From Chitinophaga pinensis (lineage in GTDB: Bacteria > Bacteroidota > Bacteroidia > Flavobacteriales > Flavobacteriaceae): a stretch of 5,345 nt of DNA. The stretch's first letter is position 1. The number at the start of each line of letters is the position of its first letter. The position numbers and the translations under genes are program-made. Of this stretch, positions 1 to 5,345 are shown in pieces. A model generated the notes under the pieces. It was not told where the DNA came from, searched no databases, and worked only from the letters and a program-made list of their open reading frames with translations. The DNA lies in assembly GCA_943324925.2 (NCBI GenBank), contig CALPNL020000137.1, positions 1 through 5,345 on the forward strand, read 5' to 3'.

Positions 1-393
1 ATTGCGCTTTAGAAAAGCATCAAAATTGCGCCCGTTTTTGTTTTTTACCAATTGGATAAAACCATTTTTCATTTCTAATTTTTCCAATTGGATGGTTCCA
101 AATAATAACTTGAACAAGTTAATTTTGGTGTTTACTTTTTCAACTGAAAAAAGAGTGTCGGCATTATTCGGAACTACATTTATTTTTTCAAATTGAACCG
201 CAGAAATTCCATCAAAACTTGCTTTTTCGATGGTTAATTTGGTATCATAATCGTTCGCCATTTTATATTCAATTTTGGCGATTGCAGTTTGCAATAAGGA
301 ATCTCTAAATACAAATAGCAGAACGAAACAAATTGTGATTATTACGGAAAATATCTTTAAAAAAAGTACGGCTTTTTGTTTTCTATTTCTCAT
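1..393 (-). CDS. AsmA-like membrane-anchored protein, N-terminal part (runs off the left edge)
   Basis: Reading leftward from the ATG at 393-391, the frame stays open for 131 codons to base 1, so only the N-terminus is present. A short basic N-terminus (MRNRKQK) is followed by a hydrophobic segment at about residues 8-29, which fits a single inner-membrane anchor with the rest in the periplasm. Residues 50-128 show the alternating beta pattern of AsmA/TamB-type N-termini: LTIEKASFDG at 53-62, a DTLFSVEKV stretch at 79-87, and IQLEKLEMKNG at 101-111. Proteins of this superfamily are long and are linked to envelope biogenesis or lipid transport between membranes; that role is inferred here. The start lies 2 bases after the radA stop codon, so translation is probably coupled to radA. 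The family call rests on the N-terminal pattern alone. An unrelated membrane-anchored beta-rich protein remains possible. Confidence 0.7.
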   Translation of the reverse strand, partial: MRNRKQKAVLFLKIFSVIITICFVLLFVFRDSLLQTAIAKIEYKMANDYDTKLTIEKASFDGISAVQFEKINVVPNNADTLFSVEKVNTKINLFKLLFGTIQLEKLEMKNGFIQLVKNKNGRNFDAFLKRN

Positions 394-395
394 GA

Positions 396-1757
396 TTATC
401 CGAATAATTCGCTTACAATATCTTCAATTTTGGCTACTAATCTTATTTTAATAAAGGTGTTTTTAAGCGCAATTTTATTGTATTTAGATACAAATATCGT
501 TGAAAAACCTAACTTTTCAGCTTCTTGAATTCGTTGTTCGATTCGGTTTACAGGGCGAATTTCTCCTGAAAGTCCGACTTCACCGGCAAAGCAAAAATCT
601 TTTTCGATAGCAATATCTTCATTAGAAGATAAAATAGCGGCAACCACTGCAAGATCAATTGCCGGATCGTCAACCGAAAGTCCGCCGGTAACATTTAGAA
701 AAACGTCTTTAGAGCCCAAATGAAAACCCGCTCTTTTTTCTAGAACGGCCAAGATCATATTCAGTCTTTTGGCATTATAACCAGTCGTACTTCGTTGCGG
801 AGTTCCATAAACGGCACTACTCACTAAGGCTTGAATTTCAATCATCAAGGGTCGCATTCCTTCCAAAGTAGTTGCAATTGCAGTTCCCGATAAAGTAGCA
901 TCGTTATGAGAAATCAATATTTCTGACGGATTGGCCACTTCGCGCAACCCCGTGCCTTGCATTTCATAAATTCCGATTTCAGCGGTGGAACCAAATCTAT
1001 TTTTTAGGGACCGCAATATTCGATACACGTGATTTCTATCCCCTTCAAATTGCAAAACGGTATCTACCATGTGCTCCAAAATTTTTGGCCCGGCGATATT
1101 TCCATCTTTGGTAATGTGACCAATTAAAATAACCGGGACATTGGTTTCTTTAGCAAATTTTATCAGTTCTGCGGTGGTTTCCCGAATTTGAGAAATACTT
1201 CCCGCTGCCGATTCAATGTAATCGGTATGTAGCGTTTGAATGGAATCTATGATTACGATTTCAGGCTGGATTTCCTCAATTTGACGGAAAATATTTTGCG
1301 TTTTAGTTTCAGTAAGAATGTAACAATTGTCGCCGTTTGGAGTAATTCTCTCGGCACGCATTTTAATTTGTTTCTGGCTTTCTTCTCCTGAAACATAAAG
1401 GGTTTTATATGGTAATTTTAATGATATTTGTAATAACAAAGTACTTTTCCCAATTCCTGGTTCACCTCCTAAAAGTATTAAAGATCCAGGTACAATTCCA
1501 CCTCCCAAAACTCGGTTCAATTCATTATCGCAAGTGTCCATTCGGGTTTCTAGAGTCGAATCAATTTCTTTAATTTTGAGCGGTTTTGCCGCTTTTTTTA
1601 CTTCAGATGTTGAAGGTTTCCAAGCTACTTTTTCTTCTTTTTGAATAATCTCTTCTACAATAGTATTCCATTCTTTACAAGCATTACATTGCCCCTGCCA
1701 TTTAGAATATTGAGAGCCACAACTTTGACAAAAAAAAGAGGTTTTTACTTTAGTCAT
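396..1757 (-). CDS. radA: DNA repair and recombination protein RadA (Sms)
   Basis: RadA is a RecA-like, DnaB-like hexameric helicase that promotes branch migration during homologous recombination and DNA repair in the cytoplasm. At 453 residues this protein is full length (E. coli RadA is about 460). An N-terminal C4 zinc finger is visible (C10, C13, C24, C27). The Walker A motif GEPGIGKST lies at 98-106, the Walker B strand ends at D171 (IVIIDS), and the RadA-specific KNRFG motif is at 252-256. From about 280 to the end is the Lon-protease-like domain. Its active-site region reads DDPAIDLA (363-370), with Ala where I recall Ser in the E. coli protein, so proteolytic activity is unlikely, as generally thought for the family. 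The ATG at 1757 is the natural start, placing the zinc finger at the usual distance. It follows the esterase-like stop codon by 3 bases and precedes the AsmA-like start by 2, so the gene is embedded in the operon. Confidence 0.97.
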   Translation of the reverse strand: MTKVKTSFFCQSCGSQYSKWQGQCNACKEWNTIVEEIIQKEEKVAWKPSTSEVKKAAKPLKIKEIDSTLETRMDTCDNELNRVLGGGIVPGSLILLGGEPGIGKSTLLLQISLKLPYKTLYVSGEESQKQIKMRAERITPNGDNCYILTETKTQNIFRQIEEIQPEIVIIDSIQTLHTDYIESAAGSISQIRETTAELIKFAKETNVPVILIGHITKDGNIAGPKILEHMVDTVLQFEGDRNHVYRILRSLKNRFGSTAEIGIYEMQGTGLREVANPSEILISHNDATLSGTAIATTLEGMRPLMIEIQALVSSAVYGTPQRSTTGYNAKRLNMILAVLEKRAGFHLGSKDVFLNVTGGLSVDDPAIDLAVVAAILSSNEDIAIEKDFCFAGEVGLSGEIRPVNRIEQRIQEAEKLGFSTIFVSKYNKIALKNTFIKIRLVAKIEDIVSELFG

Positions 1758-1760
1758 AAT

Positions 1761-2957
1761 TTATGGTTTTGGATCCGGAGTTGGAGAGGTAGTAGTTTCT
1801 GATGAAGCTGGGGCTTTGGCATTTTTCATTTCCTCCATTTTTTCATAAATAAAATCATGAGTTAGATTGCCTATTTCTTCTCTTTCATAAGCTGCTTGAT
1901 AGTATTTTCTAGCCTTCTGATAATCGCCAGTATATTCGTACATTAATGCCAATTCATAATTAGCTAACATGCTTTTCGGATATTGCTTTTCGGCAAGATT
2001 TGAGAGTTCACCAAATTCATCGTAGGCTTTATTTTTAATAATTGCGGCTTCAATTGCTTTAAAATCATTGAAACGAATTCGGGTTTTTAATGCTAATAAT
2101 TTTTCGATGGTTTCATATTTTTTGTTCAAATAATCGACATAACCGGAGGGTAAAACTGCAATTTTTTCATTGTATTCATTCACAGAAATAGGTTGATAAA
2201 TACCAAAAATATGATACAAGGCATTTGGAATCGCATGCAAAACTAAAGAATAGTGCGATGCATTTTGGAAATTATCAAAACGATAATATAGATTTGGTTT
2301 TTTTAATTCTGCAATAGCAGCGTCCAATTGGATGGTCTTTTCTTTTATCGATTTAATATCTCCTGAGGCAGTTGCTTGATAATAAAATAATTGCTGATTT
2401 AACGCGGAAAATCGATCAAGAATTGTTTCTTCCATGGAAACTGGAAATTGAGGGCTTAACGAAATATAAGCATTAAAAATGGGTTGGTCTTTGTATAAAA
2501 AGAAATTCAAATATCCTGCGGTAACATCATGACCTGCAATAATTTTAAAAGGGGCAACTCTATAACTTTTTTCTAAAAACGGCATTAATTCTTGTCCGAT
2601 AAATTCATAAAAAAGTTCACCTTTCGCGTCTGGCATTCCAGATTCTTGATCTACACCACAATCTGTGAAACGCTCGTCTTTTTGATTTTGAGAAATTCCA
2701 ACAATAATTACTTCAGGAATATCATCCCAATAGGCTCCATAATTAAGTGCACCACAAAATGGATTAAATAAATAATCGCCATCTAATAATATTAATATTG
2801 GGTATTTCTTGGTTTTATTAGTCGCATAGGATTCTGGTAATGATAGGGTAAATTCTCTATCTTCTTTTAATTTTTGAGAAAAAATAGTGTCTTTAGAGAT
2901 TTGTGAAAACGTGATTATTGGAAAAATAAAAAAAAATAAAGCAAGTAATTTTCTCAT
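1761..2957 (-). CDS. Secreted alpha/beta-hydrolase (esterase D/Fes-like) with C-terminal TPR region; nucleophile Ser replaced by Asp
   Basis: This is a 398-residue exported protein. Residues 1-19 form a signal peptide (basic MRK, hydrophobic core, cleavage probably near TFS-Q). There is no lipobox Cys, so it is probably periplasmic. Residues about 22-255 resemble the putative-esterase family (PF00756): ILLDGDYLF at 56-64, the nucleophile elbow at 141-148 (AGHDVTAG), and a likely catalytic His at 235 in NASHYS. At the elbow the usual GxSxG Ser is Asp144, so serine-esterase activity cannot be assumed. The C-terminal part (about 275-365) is helical, with one good TPR at about 330-360 (ANYELALMYEYTGDYQKA). 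It ends in a Pro/Thr/Ser-rich tail from about 381. The substrate is unknown. The start at 2957 gives a complete signal peptide. It lies 58 bases after the membrane-protein gene and 3 bases before radA. The fold is well supported; the biochemical role is not. Confidence 0.85.
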   Translation of the reverse strand: MRKLLALFFFIFPIITFSQISKDTIFSQKLKEDREFTLSLPESYATNKTKKYPILILLDGDYLFNPFCGALNYGAYWDDIPEVIIVGISQNQKDERFTDCGVDQESGMPDAKGELFYEFIGQELMPFLEKSYRVAPFKIIAGHDVTAGYLNFFLYKDQPIFNAYISLSPQFPVSMEETILDRFSALNQQLFYYQATASGDIKSIKEKTIQLDAAIAELKKPNLYYRFDNFQNASHYSLVLHAIPNALYHIFGIYQPISVNEYNEKIAVLPSGYVDYLNKKYETIEKLLALKTRIRFNDFKAIEAAIIKNKAYDEFGELSNLAEKQYPKSMLANYELALMYEYTGDYQKARKYYQAAYEREEIGNLTHDFIYEKMEEMKNAKAPASSETTTSPTPDPKP

Positions 2958-3015
2958 CGTTAATGAAGTTTTTTGATTGTCTGATTCCCTAAAAAAGGTA
3001 GAGCAATATAATAAT

Positions 3016-3978
3016 TTATTTGCTTCTATTCAATATTGGAAGAAGTAAAAATGAAAGTACACCTAAAAACACTAATAATAACATTTGAGTGGTCCAAATT
3101 ATCCAACCAAATGCACTTCCTGCGGTTTCAGAAATATTATAAAAAAGTAAGATTTTAGCCATTAAAAACGGGTAGGATCCAAAACCACTATTGGTAAATG
3201 CTATCGCGACACTACCCACAATAAACGAGGTGATTACAGCACTTAAAGGCAACATATTGGTTTCTGAAATTACTAACAATCCAATATAAAACATGTATAT
3301 ATAGGAAAACCATATAAAGAGCGTATGCCCTAAATAGGACCATTTTTTTTCCATATGTAAAATACTCAAAATTCCTTCTTTTAGCCCTGAGATTTTTTCT
3401 TTTAATTGAAGAATAAATTTTAACTTAGAATAGAGATACAATAAAATAAAAGCGATGAAAAGGACTAGCCCAATTACCATTAATAAAATTAAGTCTTGTA
3501 AGGGAACTTTATCAAAAACAAATGTTTTTAATATGTCATATTGAACGAAAAAGGCTACAATGATGAGTCCTAATAAAATAACCATGTCGACAATTCTTTC
3601 AGCAATTATTGACCCAAATGCTTTATCAAATGGCACATCATTGTACTTTTTTAATACCACCGCTCTGGAAATTTCTCCGGATCTAGGAACGGTCATGTTC
3701 ATTAAATAGCCAATAGAAACAGCCATGAAATTATTAGCGAATGACGTTTTATAACCCATGTGTTCCAGGGCATACTTCCATCGGTAGGCACGAGAGGCAC
3801 TTCCTAAAAAAGCAATAAATATGGAAAAATTCAGATAGTTGTAATTGGCATTTTTAAAGTGCTTTTTTATCTCCTCAATATCCTTTTCGGAAAATTGATT
3901 ATAAGAATAGTAAATTAGAAAAATACCCAAAAAAAGCGGGAGAATTATTGAGAGCCATTTGCCAATTTTTGCTTTCAA
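3016..3978 (-). CDS. YbhN/MprF-type flippase-like integral membrane protein (lysylphosphatidylglycerol synthase TM-region family)
   Basis: A 320-residue multispanning protein of the family that contains the membrane half of MprF (PF03706, formerly UPF0104). Hydrophobic segments fall at about 8-25, 47-62, 82-97, 124-146, 161-184, 214-237, 243-262 and 290-316. Family hallmarks are the RAYRW motif (63-67), the loop with N94, P98, G101, E102 and R105 (TVPRSGEISR), and the AERIVD motif (126-131). The cytosolic aminoacyl-transfer domain of full MprF is absent, so it should not be called a lysyl-phosphatidylglycerol synthase; a lipid or lipid-linked sugar translocase is the likelier role, by inference. 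The start is unusual. The frame is closed upstream by the panD TAG, and only ATT and then TTG precede the first transmembrane segment, so TTG at 3978 is taken as the start. The first internal ATG is at residue 75, too late. It follows panD by 3 bases, suggesting translational coupling. Confidence 0.88.
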   Translation of the reverse strand: MKAKIGKWLSIILPLFLGIFLIYYSYNQFSEKDIEEIKKHFKNANYNYLNFSIFIAFLGSASRAYRWKYALEHMGYKTSFANNFMAVSIGYLMNMTVPRSGEISRAVVLKKYNDVPFDKAFGSIIAERIVDMVILLGLIIVAFFVQYDILKTFVFDKVPLQDLILLMVIGLVLFIAFILLYLYSKLKFILQLKEKISGLKEGILSILHMEKKWSYLGHTLFIWFSYIYMFYIGLLVISETNMLPLSAVITSFIVGSVAIAFTNSGFGSYPFLMAKILLFYNISETAGSAFGWIIWTTQMLLLVFLGVLSFLLLPILNRSK

Positions 3979-3981
3979 AAT

Positions 3982-4332
3982 CTAAGTTAAAGAATTATCA
4001 TTTTCATTAGGAAATACTAGAGCAGGCTTGAAGGCCTTAGCCTCTTCAATATCCACAATCCCATAGGAAATAATGATGATGATATCTCCTTTTTGAACTT
4101 TTCTTGCTGCTGGTCCGTTCAGTGTGATATCACCAGAGTTTCTGTTTCCTTTTATCACATAGGTTTCAAGACGTTCGCCATTGTTTATATTTACAATTGA
4201 AACTTTTTCGCCTTCAATTAAATTCGAGGCTTCCATTAAAGCTTCATCAATAGTAATACTTCCGATATAATTTAAATCGGCTCCGGTAACTTTTACACGG
4301 TGTATTTTAGATTTTACAACTTGGATTTGCAT
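3982..4332 (-). CDS. panD: Aspartate 1-decarboxylase precursor (PanD)
   Basis: PanD decarboxylates L-aspartate to beta-alanine, which PanC then uses to make pantothenate. It is made as an inactive pro-enzyme that cleaves itself between Gly24 and Ser25; the new N-terminal Ser becomes the pyruvoyl cofactor. The sequence shows this site as YIGS (22-25). The known functional residues are at their E. coli positions: K9, H11, R54, T57, Y58 and N72 (in TLNGPAAR). At 116 residues it is slightly shorter than the E. coli enzyme (about 126), and the difference lies in the C-terminal tail. The ATG at 4332 puts all these residues in register. The gene lies 13 bases downstream of panC, and most of that gap is an exact Bacteroidota -7 promoter element. 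Its TAG stop is in the same reading frame as the following membrane-protein gene. No PanZ-like maturation factor is seen in the window. Confidence 0.98.
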   Translation of the reverse strand: MQIQVVKSKIHRVKVTGADLNYIGSITIDEALMEASNLIEGEKVSIVNINNGERLETYVIKGNRNSGDITLNGPAARKVQKGDIIIIISYGIVDIEEAKAFKPALVFPNENDNSLT

Positions 4333-4336
4333 GTGG

Positions 4337-4344
4337 CAAAGATA
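4337..4344 (-). promoter_or_regulatory. Putative internal -7 element directly before panD
   Basis: The 13-base gap between panC and panD contains TATCTTTG on the minus strand, an exact TAnnTTTG match, with only four bases between it and the panD ATG. If active, it would start transcription at or next to the start codon and make a nearly leaderless panD message. The nearest upstream TTG, inside the end of panC, is 25 bases away, slightly longer than the usual -33 to -7 spacing, so the case is suggestive only. Confidence 0.3.
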
Positions 4345-4345
4345 A

Positions 4346-5194
4346 TTAATTTAATGAAATGGTATCTATCAATCGGATATTGTTAACAAAAACTGCTATA
4401 AAAGCTCGGCATTTTTGGTCTTGATTTTTTGTTTCACAAGTTTGCAATGTGTTTTCGTCGGCAATTTCAAAATAATCCAATTTAAAATCAGGTTGACTAT
4501 CAAAAACTTGGTTTACCCAAAGTGCAATTTCTGACAAAGATTCGGTTGTAAATTTATGTTTTACTTCTAATAAGGTTTTGTAGATAATGGCAGCCAAATT
4601 TCTTTCAATTGGCGAAAGTCTTTCATTTCTTGAACTCATAGCAAGGCCATTTTCTTCTCTAAAAATAGGGCAGCCAACAATGGTAATTGGAAAATTATCT
4701 TTCTCTACTAATTTTTTGATGATTTGCAACTGCTGAAAATCTTTTTCTCCAAAATAGGCGTTAGTCGGTTTCACAATTTCGAATAATCTTTTTACAATTG
4801 TTCCAACCCCTTCAAAATGTCCAGGTCGAAATTTTCCTTCCATTTGATTTTCTAAACCATCAAAATAAAAAGATCTTGAAGTTGTGTTTCCCTCGTAAAT
4901 ATCGTCAACAGTAGGAGCATAAATAATAACATTGTTGCTAATCGTTTGGATTTTAGCAATGTCACTTTCTAAGTTTCTTGGGTATTTTTCTAAATCTTCG
5001 GGATTATTAAACTGAGTGGGATTAACAAAAATACTCACAACAGTTAGGTCGTTATTGGCTAAAGACTTTTCTAATAATGATAAATGCCCTTGGTGCAAAG
5101 CACCCATTGTAGGAACGAAACCTAGGGTGGTAGATGAATCAGAATTTACTTTTAAATGCTCTATTAAAGCTAGTTGAGTCTCGAAAATGAGCAT
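4346..5194 (-). CDS. panC: Pantothenate synthetase (pantoate-beta-alanine ligase, PanC)
   Basis: PanC joins pantoate and beta-alanine using ATP, through a pantoyl-adenylate intermediate, in the cytoplasm; this is the last step of pantothenate synthesis. The 282 residues match the normal family length. Motifs in order: VPTMGALHQGH at 27-37 (the HIGH-like nucleotide-binding motif, H34 and H37), FVNPTQF at 56-62, KYPRNL at 70-75, KFRPGHFEGVGT at 121-132 (pantoate and beta-alanine site region), YFGEKDFQQ at 147-155, and AMSSRN at 185-190 (the KMSKS-like loop). All expected active-site motifs are intact. The ATG at 5194 gives the typical MLIFET start about 30 residues before the HxGH motif. It is the first gene of the leftward cluster, is divergent from the glycogen synthase-type gene, and has a TAnnTTTG promoter box about 23 bases upstream. 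panB is not in the window. Confidence 0.98.
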   Translation of the reverse strand: MLIFETQLALIEHLKVNSDSSTTLGFVPTMGALHQGHLSLLEKSLANNDLTVVSIFVNPTQFNNPEDLEKYPRNLESDIAKIQTISNNVIIYAPTVDDIYEGNTTSRSFYFDGLENQMEGKFRPGHFEGVGTIVKRLFEIVKPTNAYFGEKDFQQLQIIKKLVEKDNFPITIVGCPIFREENGLAMSSRNERLSPIERNLAAIIYKTLLEVKHKFTTESLSEIALWVNQVFDSQPDFKLDYFEIADENTLQTCETKNQDQKCRAFIAVFVNNIRLIDTISLN

Positions 5195-5216
5195 GCTATT
5201 TTATTGAAATATTGTG

Positions 5217-5224
5217 CAAACTTA
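5217..5224 (-). promoter_or_regulatory. Putative -7 promoter element for panC and the leftward operon
   Basis: On the minus strand the sequence is TAAGTTTG, an exact match to the Bacteroidota -7 consensus TAnnTTTG. It lies 22 bases upstream of the panC ATG, giving an expected transcript leader of roughly 15-18 bases. The -33 element is weak: a TTTATG stretch sits 19 bases upstream and only loosely resembles TTTG. The position in a divergent gap, at the head of the closely spaced gene cluster, supports a real promoter. Confidence 0.55.
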
Positions 5225-5255
5225 AGATTTTAGTTATTAACTGCATAAATTTTTG

Positions 5256-5263
5256 TAAATTTG
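5256..5263 (+). promoter_or_regulatory. Putative -7 promoter element for the glycogen synthase-type gene
   Basis: TAAATTTG is an exact match to the TAnnTTTG consensus and lies 38 bases before the ATG at 5302, giving an expected leader of about 30 bases. A degenerate -33 candidate (TTAG at 5230-5233) sits 22 bases upstream. It faces away from the panC box at 5217-5224, so the two promoters share their upstream region. Confidence 0.5.
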
Positions 5264-5301
5264 CATGTTTTTTATTTACAAAAGTAATACTGAATTTTAA
5301 T

Positions 5302-5345
5302 ATGGAAGATAAGAGGATATTGTATGTATCATCTGAAGTAGTGCC
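5302..5345 (+). CDS. glgA: Glycogen/starch synthase-type glycosyltransferase, N-terminal fragment (runs off the right edge)
   Basis: Only the first 14 codons plus two bases are present, starting at the ATG at 5302 and reading MEDKRILYVSSEVV. The ILYVSSEV strand is the N-terminal beta strand typical of GT5 glycogen/starch synthases (compare ILFVSAEVAP), which add glucose from ADP- or UDP-glucose to alpha-1,4-glucan. From recall, flavobacterial genomes often carry such a gene divergent from panC with nearly this N-terminus, which supports the call. The gene is preceded by an AT-rich leader of about 30 bases and an exact TAAATTTG box at 5256-5263; no Shine-Dalgarno sequence is seen, as is normal for Bacteroidota. 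With so little sequence, another glycosyltransferase of the same fold cannot be excluded. Confidence 0.6.
   Translation, partial: MEDKRILYVSSEVV

Noticed and set aside
2..196. 64-codon open frame on the plus strand
   Set aside because: It lies wholly opposite the AsmA-like coding frame, begins at a non-ATG codon, and its translation shows no family pattern; it is an antisense shadow.
363..453. Possible Lon-like protease activity in RadA, judged from its C-terminal domain
   Set aside because: Coordinates here are protein residues. The active-site region has DDPAIDLA with no Ser at the expected place; the domain is known as structural in RadA.
83..2336. A 14-base identical stretch (tccaattggatggt) at 83-96 and 2323-2336
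   Set aside because: Both copies lie in coding sequence and encode the same short peptide, TIQL followed by Glu or Asp, in two unrelated proteins. It is a coincidence of common codons, not a repeat element.
2928..2936. Run of nine T on the coding strand in the signal-peptide codons of the esterase-like gene, with eight-base runs in radA (1730-1737) and the membrane-protein gene (3343-3350); possible phase variation
   Set aside because: Runs of Phe (TTT) and Lys (AAA) codons are expected in AT-rich genomes. All frames are intact, and runs of 8-9 are short for a convincing slippage switch.
2958..3015. Possible promoter or terminator in the 58-base gap before the esterase-like gene
   Set aside because: The best promoter candidate (TTG, 20 bases, then TATATTGC on the minus strand) misses the last two consensus positions of TAnnTTTG, and the only hairpin is a 3-base stem around a T-run. 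Neither is strong enough to list.
1..5345. Search for CRISPR arrays, tRNA or rRNA genes, insertion sequences and riboswitches
   Set aside because: Coding sequence covers nearly the whole window, the only gaps above 20 bases are 58 and 107 bases, and neither holds repeats, tRNA-like arms or terminal inverted repeats.

Overview
The window looks like ordinary chromosomal core DNA from a member of the Flavobacteriia, probably Flavobacterium or a close relative. The basis is the AT-rich composition, protein sequences that read as flavobacterial, exact copies of the Bacteroidota -7 promoter element (TAnnTTTG) in the gaps between genes, and the absence of clear Shine-Dalgarno sequences. The genus is inferred from recall of protein families, not from a search.

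Layout: almost everything reads leftward on the minus strand as one tight cluster. In transcription order it runs panC (5194-4346), panD (4332-3982), a YbhN/MprF-type multispanning membrane protein (3978-3016), a secreted esterase-like protein with a C-terminal TPR region (2957-1761), radA (1757-396) and the start of an AsmA-like membrane-anchored protein (393 to beyond base 1). The gaps are 13, 3, 58, 3 and 2 bases, so this is probably an operon, perhaps with internal starts. On the other strand, a glycogen/starch synthase-type gene begins at 5302 and runs off the right edge. The 107-base divergent gap holds two TAnnTTTG boxes, one facing each way.

How the genes relate: PanD makes beta-alanine and PanC joins it to pantoate, so the first two genes provide consecutive inputs to pantothenate and coenzyme A synthesis. 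The next two genes and the last one are envelope proteins (a possible lipid translocase, a periplasmic hydrolase-like protein, an AsmA-like protein). RadA is a DNA recombination and repair helicase. Apart from panC and panD, no shared pathway is obvious.

No mobile element, CRISPR array, RNA gene or clearly new system is visible. The points most worth a second look are the Asp in place of the expected nucleophile Ser in the esterase-like protein, the single in-frame TAG separating panD from the next gene (which has no ATG and apparently starts at TTG), and an exact -7 promoter element filling most of the panC-panD gap.
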